DNA from: Chersky-840 sp035532735
GTDB lineage: Bacteria > Actinomycetota > Acidimicrobiia > Acidimicrobiales > UBA8190
Assembly (NCBI GenBank): GCA_035532735.1
Contig: DATKQM010000066.1
Coordinates: 62,001-126,000, forward strand
Reading direction: 5' to 3'
DNA: 64,000 nt
Each line of letters begins with the position of its first letter. The stretch's first letter is position 1. Below, in pieces: positions 42,505 to 51,939 of the stretch. The position numbers were made by a program, and so were the translations under genes. The notes below the pieces were generated by a model. That model had not been told where the DNA came from and made no database searches. It worked only from the letters and a program-made list of their open reading frames with translations.

Positions 42505-45064
42505 CGAGCCGGCGGCGCGCTTCGCTGAGCAGGGCGTCGATCTTGGTCGGGTCGGACCCACCCGCCACCGCCAATTCGGCCGAGCCCCCACCGCCGCCTC
42601 CGACGAGCTGGGCCAGTGCCTTGACCGTGGCGCCGGCGTCGATCGACCCGTCACCTGATGCCACGGCCACGCCCACCTTGGGCCCGCCCGGCGACCCCGC
42701 CACCACGACCACGCGCGCGCCCTGGCGCCGGATGGCTTGGGCGAGGTCACGCAGCTGATCGGGGTTCACGCCGTCCTGGCGATGGACGACCACGCCGTTC
42801 TCGGCCAGCTGGGCGAGACGGGCCGCGTCTTCTTGGAGGCGGGCCCCGTGCATGCGTTGCAATTCCTTCTCGGCCTGTCGTTGCCGGTCGAGGACCTTCT
42901 GCAAGGCGTCGAGCACCCCACCGGGCTCCACCTTGAGCAGCCGCGCCGCTTCGTCGACCATGCGCCGGCTCTCGCCCAACAGGGCCAGGGAGCTCGGCCC
43001 CGTCACGGCCTCGATGCGCCGGACGTTCGACCCGATCGACCCTTCGGAGACGACGGTGATGGGCCCGATCTTTCCCAACGCGTCGACATGGGTCCCGCCA
43101 CAGAACTCCAGAGAATGCGCCCCGGCCCGCACCACCCGCACGCGCTCGCCGTACTTGTCGTCGAAGAACGCCAACGCCCCGAGGGCCTCGGCTTCGGCCT
43201 TCGAGGTCTCGGTCACCTCGACCGACGCGTCGGTCAGGACATCGGCGTTGGCCGCCTCGGTCACCTCCGACAACTCCTCGGGACGCAGGGCCTTGGGATG
43301 CGAGAAGTCGAAGCGGAGCCGGTCCGGCGCCACCAGTGAGCCCTGCTGGCGGACATGGTCACCGAGCACGGCGCGCAGCGCGCTGTGTAAGAGGTGCGTC
43401 CCGGTGTGGTGCCGGCGCGTGGCGTTGCGCCGTCCCACGTCGATGACCGCCAAGGCGTCTTGGAGGGGGAAGAGCTCGCCTTCTTCGACCACGGCCCGAT
43501 GCACGATGAGCCCCGGGAGCACGCTCTGGGTGTCGAGGACCCGGGCCCGCCCGGATTCGGTGGTGATCACGCCGGTGTCGCCCACCTGGCCGCCGGACTC
43601 GGCGTAGAACGGGGTCTGGTCCAAGACGATCTCCGCCGTTCCGGGCTCCGCCCCGGCGAGGACCGCCACCACCCGAGCCGGCTCTTCGTCGTGCTCGTAG
43701 CCGGTGAAGCGCGTCGGGCCCGACTGACCGAGCAGCTCCCGGTAGGCGTTCTCGTCGCCGAGGGCCTGGCGCCGACGCCGCGCATCGGCCCGGGCCATGT
43801 CGCGCTGGGCCGCCATCTCGCGCTCGAAGCCAACGGTATCGACCTCGACGCCGGCCTCGGCCGCCATCTCCATGGTGAGCTCGATGGGAAAGCCGTGGGT
43901 GTCATGGAGACGGAATGCCGCTTCACCCGAGACCCGACCCGTCCCGTCGCGCAGGGCCTCCTCGAGGATCTGCGAACCCGAGTCGAGGGTGCGCCGGAAC
44001 GCTCCCTCCTCGCGCTCGACGGTCTCGGAGATTCGGTCGAGCTCGGTGACGAGCACGGAATAGGTGCCACCGAGCACGTCGGCGACAGCACGCACGAGAC
44101 GCGGGGTGAGACCTTCGATGACGCCCAGCTGGAACCCTCGCCGCACCGCCCGGCGGATGACCCGGCGCAACACATAGCCCCGGCCCTCGTTCGAGGGCAT
44201 CACACCGTCGGCCACCACCATGGCCATGGCCCGGGCATGGTCGGCCAGGATGCGCAGGGACACGTCGGAGTGCGGGTCGGCGCCGTAGCGGACCTCGGTG
44301 ATGTCTTCTGCCACGGCCAGGATGGGCCGAAAGACATCGGTCTCGAAGAGTGACCCGACCCCTTGGAGCATGGGCAGGTTGCGCTCGAGTCCGGCCCCGG
44401 TGTCGATGCTCTTGCCCGGAAGGTCCTCGAGGGTGCCGTCGGACAACCTGTTGTACTGCATGAAGACGAGGTTGTAGATCTCCACGAACCGCTCGGCACC
44501 GCCATGGGCAGGGCCGCCGTCGTCCCCGTAGGCGGGCCCCCGATCGAAGAAGAGCTCCGAGGACGGACCGCACGGCCCGGTGCCACCGTCGCCCATCTGC
44601 CAGAAGTTGTCCTCCCCGAGAGCCTGGATGCGCGCTTCGGACAGTCGCGCCGCGTCCAGCCAGATCTCTTTGGCTTCGTCGTCGGACTCGTGCACCGTCA
44701 CCCACAGCCGGTCGGGGTCGATCCCGAGGACCTCGGTCCACAATTCCCAGGCGAGAGGGATGGCGTCGGACTTGAAGTAGTCGCCGAAGCTGAAGTTCCC
44801 GAGCATCTCGAAGAAGGTGCAGTGCCGCTCGGTGGTCCCGATGATGTCGATGTCGACGGTCCGAAAGCACTTCTGCACCGACGTGGCGCGCGGCCAGGGC
44901 GGAGTCTCCTCACCGGTGAAGTACGGCTTGAACGGCACCATCCCCGCAATGGTGAAGAGCACGGTGGGATCATGTGGGATCAGACTGGCGGACGGGACGA
45001 CGGTGTGGCCCCGCTCCGCGTAGAACCCGGTGAACGTCGAGCGAAGCTGGTTGGCGTCCATCAT
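42497..45064 (-). CDS. alaS: Alanyl-tRNA synthetase
   Basis: Charges tRNA-Ala and edits mischarged Ser/Gly. Full-length at 855 residues: catalytic class II domain (SFGDYFKSDAIPLAWEL, GPCGPSSELFFDRG, RGYVLRRVIRRAVRRG), tRNA-recognition helices, the editing domain with zinc ligands HHTGTHLLH and CGGTHV, and the Gly-rich C-Ala region (LVGGGGGG). TAGGAT lies six bases before the first of two ATG codons, so a leaderless message is likely. Followed by ruvX on the same strand. Confidence 0.97.
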   Translation of the reverse strand: MMDANQLRSTFTGFYAERGHTVVPSASLIPHDPTVLFTIAGMVPFKPYFTGEETPPWPRATSVQKCFRTVDIDIIGTTERHCTFFEMLGNFSFGDYFKSDAIPLAWELWTEVLGIDPDRLWVTVHESDDEAKEIWLDAARLSEARIQALGEDNFWQMGDGGTGPCGPSSELFFDRGPAYGDDGGPAHGGAERFVEIYNLVFMQYNRLSDGTLEDLPGKSIDTGAGLERNLPMLQGVGSLFETDVFRPILAVAEDITEVRYGADPHSDVSLRILADHARAMAMVVADGVMPSNEGRGYVLRRVIRRAVRRGFQLGVIEGLTPRLVRAVADVLGGTYSVLVTELDRISETVEREEGAFRRTLDSGSQILEEALRDGTGRVSGEAAFRLHDTHGFPIELTMEMAAEAGVEVDTVGFEREMAAQRDMARADARRRRQALGDENAYRELLGQSGPTRFTGYEHDEEPARVVAVLAGAEPGTAEIVLDQTPFYAESGGQVGDTGVITTESGRARVLDTQSVLPGLIVHRAVVEEGELFPLQDALAVIDVGRRNATRRHHTGTHLLHSALRAVLGDHVRQQGSLVAPDRLRFDFSHPKALRPEELSEVTEAANADVLTDASVEVTETSKAEAEALGALAFFDDKYGERVRVVRAGAHSLEFCGGTHVDALGKIGPITVVSEGSIGSNVRRIEAVTGPSSLALLGESRRMVDEAARLLKVEPGGVLDALQKVLDRQRQAEKELQRMHGARLQEDAARLAQLAENGVVVHRQDGVNPDQLRDLAQAIRRQGARVVVVAGSPGGPKVGVAVASGDGSIDAGATVKALAQLVGGGGGGSAELAVAGGSDPTKIDALLSEARRRLGA

Positions 45065-45070
45065 CGGTCG

Positions 45071-45076
45071 ATCCTA
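45071..45076 (-). promoter_or_regulatory. Putative leaderless-type -10 of alaS
   Basis: TAGGAT on the minus strand ends six bases before the ATG at 45064. A leaderless start leaves no room for a T-box. Confidence 0.5.
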
Positions 45077-45164
45077 CCGGCCGTCCATGCCCGCTCGGGG
45101 CGCCCAGGCAACCCGATCAGGCCTGCGGCCTGCGAATTCAGCGCCCGTTCAGCGCGGCGCCCCT

Positions 45165-45428
45165 TCAGCGCTGCGAAGGGTCACGGGCCGACAGGTCGTG
45201 CCACAGGTCGTCCTGCCGACGCTGGGCTTCGGTCCGCCCCGTGTCGAGTGCATCGCGCACCTTGTGAAGCGCACCGCGCTTGGTGCGGCCTGCGATGGAG
45301 GCGATCTCGGTCGCCACCGCGGTGGGACGGACCCGCCGCGACAGCCGTTCGAGGCGTCGACGCGTCCACATGGTGCCGCCGACCCCGATCGCCGCGCCGG
45401 CCGCCAGCCACATGGGACGGCGGATCAC
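45165..45428 (-). CDS. Small membrane-anchored protein of unknown function
   Basis: 87 residues: an N-terminal hydrophobic segment (MWLAAGAAIGVGGTMW) followed by a basic, helical cytoplasmic or periplasmic region (TRRRLERLSRRVRP, then GALHKVRDALDTGRTEAQRRQDDLW). Its ATG overlaps the stop of the DUF948-like gene (ATGA). Similar small genes sit between rarA and alaS in other actinobacteria. Its stop codon lies in a cluster of TTCAGCGC repeats (45137-45175). Confidence 0.75.
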   Translation of the reverse strand: MIRRPMWLAAGAAIGVGGTMWTRRRLERLSRRVRPTAVATEIASIAGRTKRGALHKVRDALDTGRTEAQRRQDDLWHDLSARDPSQR

Positions 45429-45949
45429 CGAGGCACCTCCACGTGTCGACGACGGCGTCGTCCCCGATTGGAGCGGCCGTGCCCCTCGTCGCGCTGCTTT
45501 TCGGTCGTCTTCTCCGTTGCTCCGTCTGCGAGCCTGGCGGCAACCGGGCGGGCCCGTCCGTGGCGCGCCACCGCGCTCGGGGCGTCGATCTTGAGGGGGC
45601 GACCGAAGAAGCGCCGCAGGGCGCTTCCTACTCCCGTGCTGTAGGCGAGGATCTTCACCACCGGGTTCGAAAAGGCTCGGTAGGCCAGACGTGACGCCGA
45701 GTCCACCGTCGACGACACCGCCTCGGCCGAGTCGAGGACGTCGCCCACGCGCACCATCTCGGTGGCCGCCTGATCGACGACGACCCGGGCGTCGTGCACC
45801 AGGGGCACGGTCTCGTGGCGTAACTCGTCGACGGTCTTGCCGAGCTCGCGTACCCGCCGGCCCAGCACGACCACGACTCCCACGAGGACGAGTGAGGCCG
45901 TCCCCGACGTGATGGCGGCGACCAGCGCGGCGACGTTGTCGGCGGACAT
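45425..45949 (-). CDS. DUF948-like membrane protein
   Basis: 174 residues with one N-terminal TM helix (GTASLVLVGVVVVLGRRV), then a helical region resembling DUF948 proteins (LGKTVDELRHETVPLVHDARVV, with paired heptads), FSNPVVKILAYSTG, and a basic tail ending in RGRRRRRHVEVPR. It pairs with the small protein downstream and precedes alaS, as in mycobacterial gene order. TAGGAT lies nine bases before the ATG. Function unknown. Confidence 0.8.
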   Translation of the reverse strand: MSADNVAALVAAITSGTASLVLVGVVVVLGRRVRELGKTVDELRHETVPLVHDARVVVDQAATEMVRVGDVLDSAEAVSSTVDSASRLAYRAFSNPVVKILAYSTGVGSALRRFFGRPLKIDAPSAVARHGRARPVAARLADGATEKTTEKQRDEGHGRSNRGRRRRRHVEVPR

Positions 45950-45958
45950 GGCCGCCTC

Positions 45959-45964
45959 ATCCTA
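45959..45964 (-). promoter_or_regulatory. Putative -10 of the DUF948-like gene pair
   Basis: TAGGAT on the minus strand, nine bases before the ATG at 45949. Confidence 0.45.
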
Positions 45965-45975
45965 CGGCGCCGGGG

Positions 45976-48816
45976 CTAGGGGGCGCCGATCCCGACCATC
46001 GGCTTGGTGAGCCGGATGTCGCCTGTGGACCCGTAGAAGCCGCCATAGGTGCCGCCGAAGGAGAAGATCCCGCCGTCCGACGCCACCAGCCAGTAGCCGT
46101 TCCCGTCGGGGGTGGTCGCCATTCCCACCACGGGCTTGGTCAGGGCCACGGCTCCCATCGACCCGTGGAAGGCGGCGTCACCGAAGGAGAAGATGCCGCC
46201 GTCCGACGCCACCAGCCAGTACCCACCGCCGTCGGGCGTCGAGGCCATCCCGACGATGGGCTTGTTCAATTTGATGTTGCCGGTCGACCCGTAGAACCCG
46301 GCGTCGCCGTAGGCGAAGATGCCGCCGTCCGACGCCACCAGCCAATACCCACCGCCGTCGGGCGTCGAGGCCATCCCGACCATGGGCTTGTTCAATTTGA
46401 TGTTGCCGGTCGACCCGTAGAACCCGGCGTCGCCGAAGGAGAAGATCCCGCCGTCCGACGCCACCAGCCAGTAGCCCTGGGAGGACGGGGTCGATGCCAT
46501 GCCCACGATCGGTTGGTCGAGGGGCTTGCCCCCCATCGAGCCGTAGAAACCCATCTGTCCAAACGAGAAAATGCCGCCGTCGGAGGCCACCATCCAGTAT
46601 CCGCGCGGCCCGAGGTAAGTGAAGGGCAAGCTGCCGTCGAATCCGAGCGCGTCATCACCCGTCTTCACGATCACCGCGGACACGTCCCAACCCCGCGTCG
46701 TGGAGACCGGCGAGCTCACGGTGACCGATGACGACGTGACCGACCTGATCGTGGCGGGATTGCCGTTGCCGAAGTCGACTTCGCTCACCCCGCTCAGATT
46801 CGATCCTGACACCGTCACCGTGGTACCGCCCCCGGCCGGGCCCGACGACGCGGAGATCCCCGTCACAACCGGACATGTGCTCGGCCCCGGGGAGCGCAGG
46901 CGACTGACAAGCGCGCTGGCGACAGGGGTGCCGAGTCCTGTCGCCATGTCGAACCCCGGGGTTGCCTGGTAGTAGGGGCCGGGCGGGAGGCGGGGGGGGT
47001 TGCTGGGCGAGGAGCCCGCCGGTTGGTTGTTCCCGACGGTCACGTCGTTGAACACCGGGCTCCCGCCACACTGTGCTTGGTAGAGCGTGGGGTTGGCGAA
47101 CCCCACCGGCGACACCTGGCCCTGATCGGCGAGGGCGGCCAGGGCGGCCCACAGCGGAGCAGCCATGCTCGTCCCGCCGATCTTGGCCCACCCCCCACTG
47201 GCACACGAGCAGAAGATGGCGAGGCCATTGCGGGGATCGGCGTCGGCGGCCACGTCGGGCACCTCCCGACACGACAACGTGCCCGCCCCCGAGCTCGTCG
47301 GGCACGGCTGGGCACCGGTGAAGGTGTCTTGGGCCTTGGTGGCGGTGCTCTGGACGCCGGGGCCCCGTTGCCAGGCCGGCATGGTCCACGTCGTCGAGTT
47401 CCCACCTCCGCCCGTCCCGCTCGAGAGACCGAGGTTCCACACCGACTCGGTCGGCGGCGGGCCCGCCGCATTGATGGTGGTCCCGCCCACACCGGTGACC
47501 CAGGGTTGACTGGCCGGGTCGTCGACCTGGAGACGGGTGTCGTTGGAGCTCGGGAACAGGTAGCAGTCCTCGGATCCTTCGTCACCGGCGGCGGCGGCGA
47601 CGGTCTCGCCCTGGGCCACGGCCTGTTCGAAGATCGACGACTCTGCTTGGAGGTAGGCCGCAGGCAGCTGCGCCTCGCACTGGCCCCAGCTCGTGGAGAT
47701 CACCGCCGGTGGCGAAGGACCGTCGACCATGGCGAGATAGGTGTCGAGAGGACCACTGCCGCCGTTGGGCCCCACGTAGACCTTGACATTCACGTTCGGC
47801 GCCATGCCGATGACCATCTCGATGTCGAGCGCCGCTTCGCCGGCTCCGGGGCCGGAGTTGGGGCTGGCATGGTCCACGCTCACCGAGCTCACCGACGCCG
47901 TGATGGCCGGTGAATAACAGTTCTTGAACGCGTTGATGTCGGACTGGAGGAAGGGCTCGAGCTCGTAGATGCCCACCGTCACCCCCGACGCCTCGTTGCC
48001 ACCGGCGTAGATGTTCGAGAACGAGTAGGTCGAAGCCAGATCAGTCACGGTGAGAGCACCGGCGCTCGCGGGGTTGGACTGGATCGTGTTGGAACAGCCT
48101 GCTGTGGGGCTCGGTCCCGAGACGCGAGGCGCAGGGCCGCCCGCCGCACTGCGCGTGGCGGGCGTGGCGTTGGCCGGTCGGACCAGTTGTGGCCCGGGCC
48201 GGCTGAGGTCGTCGAGACCCGTCACCCCGTCCAGGGCACCCGCCAAGGCGCTCGGCACGAGGGGCTCGGCGTCGGGGACGCGCACGACCCGCCCCGACGG
48301 CAACCGGTACTGCTCGAGCCCGACGGCGAAAGCCTGGTCGATCTGCTCCGCGGTGCCCGAAAAGGCGACGATCAGGCCGTCGCCTGACGTCGCGCCCACA
48401 TCGAGGCCCCGGCCCGAGAGCCAGGCCCGGACCGACGCCAGGGTGGTCGGACTCGGTCCGAACACCGCCGCAAAGGCTCCGGGGGCCAGGTAGTGGCGAA
48501 AGTTCGGTGATCCCGGGGTCGACACCGACGTGTCGAACGACTCGAGGGCACCCGGGTCACGCGCCTTGAGCACGACATCACCGTGGACCACCGTCGTCGG
48601 GGCCACGGCGCGCAAGGCCCGGGTGCCCCGGGGCAGAGTGGGAACGCTCCTGGTGTTACGCACCCAGCTGTGACGTGCCCAGCTGTGACGTGCCGACGAC
48701 AGCGCCGGTGCGGCGCGCGCCTGCTCCGCGGAGGCTGCGACAACGGAGCCCGACACGGCCAGGCAGGCGATCACCGCCGCGATCCTCCGCCGATGTCCGG
48801 CTCGAATGAGGATCAA
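45976..48816 (-). CDS. Secreted S53 (sedolisin/kumamolisin) peptidase with TIG domain and GYWLVASDGG repeats
   Basis: About 946 residues. After a signal peptide (IAAVIACLAVSGSVVAASA) comes the Pro-kumamolisin activation domain (about 70-210) and an S53 catalytic domain with Glu 327 and Asp 331 (GEAALDIE), the oxyanion Asp 412 (AAAGDEGS) and nucleophile Ser 550 (GGTSMAAPLWAAL), so the active site is complete. An IPT/TIG-like domain follows (ISASSGPAGGGTTVTVSG), then five 42-residue repeats beginning GYWLVASDGGIFSFGD that probably form a blade- or solenoid-like binding module. There is no anchor. S53 enzymes usually work at acidic pH. TTG 48816, just after the rarA stop, is the likeliest start; the longer open frame is antisense to nothing but overlaps rarA. 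Confidence 0.9.
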   Translation of the reverse strand: MILIRAGHRRRIAAVIACLAVSGSVVAASAEQARAAPALSSARHSWARHSWVRNTRSVPTLPRGTRALRAVAPTTVVHGDVVLKARDPGALESFDTSVSTPGSPNFRHYLAPGAFAAVFGPSPTTLASVRAWLSGRGLDVGATSGDGLIVAFSGTAEQIDQAFAVGLEQYRLPSGRVVRVPDAEPLVPSALAGALDGVTGLDDLSRPGPQLVRPANATPATRSAAGGPAPRVSGPSPTAGCSNTIQSNPASAGALTVTDLASTYSFSNIYAGGNEASGVTVGIYELEPFLQSDINAFKNCYSPAITASVSSVSVDHASPNSGPGAGEAALDIEMVIGMAPNVNVKVYVGPNGGSGPLDTYLAMVDGPSPPAVISTSWGQCEAQLPAAYLQAESSIFEQAVAQGETVAAAAGDEGSEDCYLFPSSNDTRLQVDDPASQPWVTGVGGTTINAAGPPPTESVWNLGLSSGTGGGGNSTTWTMPAWQRGPGVQSTATKAQDTFTGAQPCPTSSGAGTLSCREVPDVAADADPRNGLAIFCSCASGGWAKIGGTSMAAPLWAALAALADQGQVSPVGFANPTLYQAQCGGSPVFNDVTVGNNQPAGSSPSNPPRLPPGPYYQATPGFDMATGLGTPVASALVSRLRSPGPSTCPVVTGISASSGPAGGGTTVTVSGSNLSGVSEVDFGNGNPATIRSVTSSSVTVSSPVSTTRGWDVSAVIVKTGDDALGFDGSLPFTYLGPRGYWMVASDGGIFSFGQMGFYGSMGGKPLDQPIVGMASTPSSQGYWLVASDGGIFSFGDAGFYGSTGNIKLNKPMVGMASTPDGGGYWLVASDGGIFAYGDAGFYGSTGNIKLNKPIVGMASTPDGGGYWLVASDGGIFSFGDAAFHGSMGAVALTKPVVGMATTPDGNGYWLVASDGGIFSFGGTYGGFYGSTGDIRLTKPMVGIGAP
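45979..46602. repeat. Five tandem 126-bp units encoding GYWLVASDGG repeats
   Basis: Units 2 and 3 (46225-46476) are almost identical at DNA level, including the segment encoding FYGSTGNIKLNKP; units 1, 4 and 5 are more diverged. This indicates recent expansion within the gene. Confidence 0.92.
48664..48693. repeat. Perfect 15-bp tandem duplication in the S53 peptidase propeptide
   Basis: CCAGCTGTGACGTGC twice, encoding the doubled ARHSW in the region just after the signal peptide. Confidence 0.9.
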
Positions 48817-48820
48817 TGGG

Positions 48821-50164
48821 TCAGCCGTCTCCGTCTTCCGGATCCGCAGTGGCGCGACGGCGCCGATGCAGACGATGTGCGAGCGCCGCCTCGGCGCCGT
48901 GATCGCTCGGCTCGTAGTAGACCCGACCGGCCACCTGGGGAGGACGGTAGTCCTGTTCCACCCACCCGCGGGGGTCGTCGTGGGGGTATCGGTACCCCTC
49001 GCCGTGACCGAGCTCACTGGCTCCCCGGTAATGGGCGTCCCGCAGGTGGACCGGGACATCGGCCCGGGGGCCGGCCCGAGCGTCGTCTCGGGCTCGACCG
49101 AGAGCTGTGGTGACCCGGTTCGACTTGGGCGCGCAGGCCAGGTAGACGACGGCCTGGGCCAGGTTGAGCTGGGCTTCGGGGAGGCCGACGAATTCCACGG
49201 CCCGGGCCGCGGCGTCGGCCACGACCAGAGCCATGGGGTCGGCGAGCCCGATGTCCTCACTGGCCAGGATCACGAGTCGTCGGGCGATGAACCGGGCGTC
49301 CTCTCCCCCTTCGAGCATGCGGGCGAACCAGTAGAGCGCGGCGTCGGGGTCCGACCCTCGCAACGACTTGATGAGGGCGCTCACCTGGTCGTAGTGGGCA
49401 TCGGGCCCCTGGTGCAGGAGCCGTCCCGCCCGAGCCCGCTCGACGACGTCGGTGGTGATCGGCCCATCCCCGGCCAGAGCAACTGCCACCTCCAAGGTCC
49501 CGAGGGCAGCCCGGGCGTCCCCGTCGGCCACCGACACCATGGCTACCACCGCGGCGTCATCGGCCTGGGCATCCTCCGCATCGAGCCCTCGCCGGAGCAC
49601 TTCGGTGATGTCGTCGTCGCCGAGGGGCTCCAAGCGCCACAACGTGGCCCGACTGAGCAAGGGCGAGTTCACCGCGAAGAAGGGGTTCTCCGTGGTGGCG
49701 CCGATGAGGACCACCAACCCTTCTTCTACCGCGGGCAGGAGGGCGTCTTGTTGGGACTTGTTGAACCGGTGGACCTCGTCGATGAAGAGGATGGTCCCCC
49801 GACCCTGCTCACCGAGTCGCCGCCGTGCCTCGTCGATGGCACCCCGGACGTCGCCCACCCCGGCATTGACCGCCGAGAGGGGGACGAAGGTCTTGGCCGT
49901 GGTCGCAGCTACCACCTGGGCCAGGGTGGTCTTGCCCGTTCCCGCCGGCCCCCACAGGATCGCCGAGGTCAGACGGTCCTGCTCGATGAGAACCCGGAGG
50001 GGCGCGTCGCGAGCCACCAGATGGCGCTGGCCCACGATGTCGTCGAGCGTGCGAGGTCGCAGACGCGCCGCCAAGGGGGCGCGTTGGCGGAGTCGGTCCT
50101 CGGCCGCCTGGGCGAAGAGATCGGCCCCACCCATGGCCGGACGGCGCGGGGAACGGCCCGCCAT
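48821..50164 (-). CDS. rarA: Replication-associated recombination protein RarA/MgsA (AAA+ ATPase)
   Basis: Clamp-loader-related ATPase acting at stalled replication forks. The 447 residues show Walker A GPAGTGKTT, Walker B FIDEVHRFNKSQQD, sensor GATTENPFFAVNSPLLSR with the arginine finger, and the C-terminal tetramerisation region (ILASEDIGLADP, VYLACAPKSNR). Typical length. It lies downstream of aspS by 31 bases and upstream of the S53 gene, which separates it from the DUF948-alaS group it normally adjoins. Confidence 0.95.
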   Translation of the reverse strand: MAGRSPRRPAMGGADLFAQAAEDRLRQRAPLAARLRPRTLDDIVGQRHLVARDAPLRVLIEQDRLTSAILWGPAGTGKTTLAQVVAATTAKTFVPLSAVNAGVGDVRGAIDEARRRLGEQGRGTILFIDEVHRFNKSQQDALLPAVEEGLVVLIGATTENPFFAVNSPLLSRATLWRLEPLGDDDITEVLRRGLDAEDAQADDAAVVAMVSVADGDARAALGTLEVAVALAGDGPITTDVVERARAGRLLHQGPDAHYDQVSALIKSLRGSDPDAALYWFARMLEGGEDARFIARRLVILASEDIGLADPMALVVADAAARAVEFVGLPEAQLNLAQAVVYLACAPKSNRVTTALGRARDDARAGPRADVPVHLRDAHYRGASELGHGEGYRYPHDDPRGWVEQDYRPPQVAGRVYYEPSDHGAEAALAHRLHRRRRATADPEDGDG

Positions 50165-50196
50165 GTCTCGCTGCTCCCTGTCGCCGGGCGCCGGGC

Positions 50197-51939
50197 TCAG
50201 TCGCCCGGGGGCATGACGCGCAGGCCCAGGTCGCGAAGGGCGCGCTCGGCCAACGCCTTGGGCGCGCCCGTCATGGGGTCGGTCCCGGACTGGGTCTTCG
50301 GATAGGCGATGACCTCGCGCAGGTTGTCCTCCCCCGCCAACACCGCCACGAACCGGTCGACCCCCACCGCGAACCCACCGTGGGGGGGGGCGCCGTATCG
50401 GAAAGCCCCCAACAAGAAGCCGAAACGGGCCTCGGCCTCCTCGGGCGGAATGCCGAGCGCGGCGAAGACCTGTCGTTGGATGTCCTCGCGGTGGATACGG
50501 ATCGAACCCGACCCGAGCTCCCAGCCGTTGAGGACCAGGTCATAGGCCTGGGAGCGGACCCGGGCCGGATCAGAGTCGAGCAGGTCCAGGTCATCGGGAT
50601 GCGGCATCGTGAACGGGTGGTGGGCGGCTTGGGGGTTGCCGTCCTCGTCGGTGCCGTCGAAGAGGGGGAACTCCGTGACCCACAAGAAACGTCTCTCACC
50701 CTGGCCCACCGGAGGGCGACCGAGGTCGAGCCGCACCTGGCCGAGAACCTCGCACGCCGTGCGCCACTCGTCGGCGACCACGAGGACGAGATCCCCCGAC
50801 ACCGCGCCGGTGGCAGAGACGATGCCGGCGCGCTCGGCATCCGAGAGCACCTTGTCGAGCGGGGAGGTGAGGGCCGGTGGCGCGTCCGACGTCACCTTGA
50901 ACCAGGCCAGACCCTTGGCGCCGAGCTCCTTGGCCCGATCGACGAGGCTGTCGAGCCGGTTCCGACCGAGCGCGCCACCGTCGGGCACGCGCACCGCCTT
51001 CACACACGGGGCAACGAAGGCACGCACTTCGGTACCGGCGAACACCTCGCCGAGGTCGACGAGCTCCATCCCGAAGCGCAGATCAGGCTTGTCGACGCCG
51101 AAGCTGTCCATGGCCTCGTGCCACGTCATCGTTTCCATGACCGACGGCGCTTCGCCCACCGCGGCCTCGGTGGCTTCCACGACGGCCGCGGTAATGACGT
51201 CTTGGATGTCGCGCTCGGTCACAAACGACGCCTCGATGTCGAGTTGGGTGAACTCGAACTGGCGATCGGCGCGCAGGTCCTCGTCCCGGAGGCACCGCGC
51301 CATCTGGAAGTAGCGGTCCATGCCCGCCACCATGAGCAGCTGCTTGGCGATCTGCGGGCTCTGGGGCAACACGTAGAACTTGCCCCGGTTCAACCGTGAC
51401 GGCACCGCGAACTCGCGCGCTCCTTCGGGGGTCGGCGTCCACAACAACGGCGTCTCCACCTCGCAGAAGCCTTGGCGGACCATGGCGGCCCGCATGGCGC
51501 CGAGGACCCGGGAGCGCAGGCGCAGGTTCCGTTGCATCCGGGGACGACGCAGGTCCACGAACCGGTACCGGAGTCGCACCGACTCGTCGACCTCGGCCCG
51601 GTCGTCGACGGGGAACGGGGGCGGTTCGGCCTCGGATAGAACCTCGACGACACAGTCGGCGAGCTCGACCTCACCGGTGGGCAGCTCGGGATTGATCGTC
51701 CCCTCGGGTCGCAGCCGCACCGTCCCCTCGACGCGCACCACCCATTCACTGCGAACATCCACAGACCCGTCGACCACGCACTGGACGGTGCCGCTGAAGT
51801 CGCGCAGGTCCAGGAACGACAGGTGCTCTCCGTGTTCCCGACGATGGCCGACCCAGCCGCACAACGCCACCCGGGTCTCGACGTGGTCGGGTCGGAGCTC
51901 GCCGCACAGATGGGTCCGCATCCCCGTGGTGGAGCTCAC
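50197..51939 (-). CDS. aspS: Aspartyl-tRNA synthetase (bacterial type)
   Basis: Class IIb synthetase of 580 residues: OB-fold anticodon domain (VALCGWVGHRREHGEHLSFLDLRD), motif 2 (QMARCLRDEDLRADRQFEFTQLDIE), the bacterial GAD insertion (about 300-400), and motif 3 (GGFAVGVDRFVAVLAG). GTG at 51939 overlaps the hisS stop as GTGA, giving tight coupling. Confidence 0.96.
   Translation of the reverse strand: MSSTTGMRTHLCGELRPDHVETRVALCGWVGHRREHGEHLSFLDLRDFSGTVQCVVDGSVDVRSEWVVRVEGTVRLRPEGTINPELPTGEVELADCVVEVLSEAEPPPFPVDDRAEVDESVRLRYRFVDLRRPRMQRNLRLRSRVLGAMRAAMVRQGFCEVETPLLWTPTPEGAREFAVPSRLNRGKFYVLPQSPQIAKQLLMVAGMDRYFQMARCLRDEDLRADRQFEFTQLDIEASFVTERDIQDVITAAVVEATEAAVGEAPSVMETMTWHEAMDSFGVDKPDLRFGMELVDLGEVFAGTEVRAFVAPCVKAVRVPDGGALGRNRLDSLVDRAKELGAKGLAWFKVTSDAPPALTSPLDKVLSDAERAGIVSATGAVSGDLVLVVADEWRTACEVLGQVRLDLGRPPVGQGERRFLWVTEFPLFDGTDEDGNPQAAHHPFTMPHPDDLDLLDSDPARVRSQAYDLVLNGWELGSGSIRIHREDIQRQVFAALGIPPEEAEARFGFLLGAFRYGAPPHGGFAVGVDRFVAVLAGEDNLREVIAYPKTQSGTDPMTGAPKALAERALRDLGLRVMPPGD

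Noticed and set aside
45065..45164. T-box or attenuator upstream of alaS
   Set aside because: TAGGAT lies six bases before the ATG, implying no leader, and no T-box core is seen.
45979..46602. Sedolisin repeats as a mobile or CRISPR-like repeat
   Set aside because: The units are in frame, contiguous and encode a conserved protein repeat.
48817..49260. Upstream extension of the S53 peptidase frame
   Set aside because: It overlaps rarA in another frame and adds sequence before a clear signal peptide.
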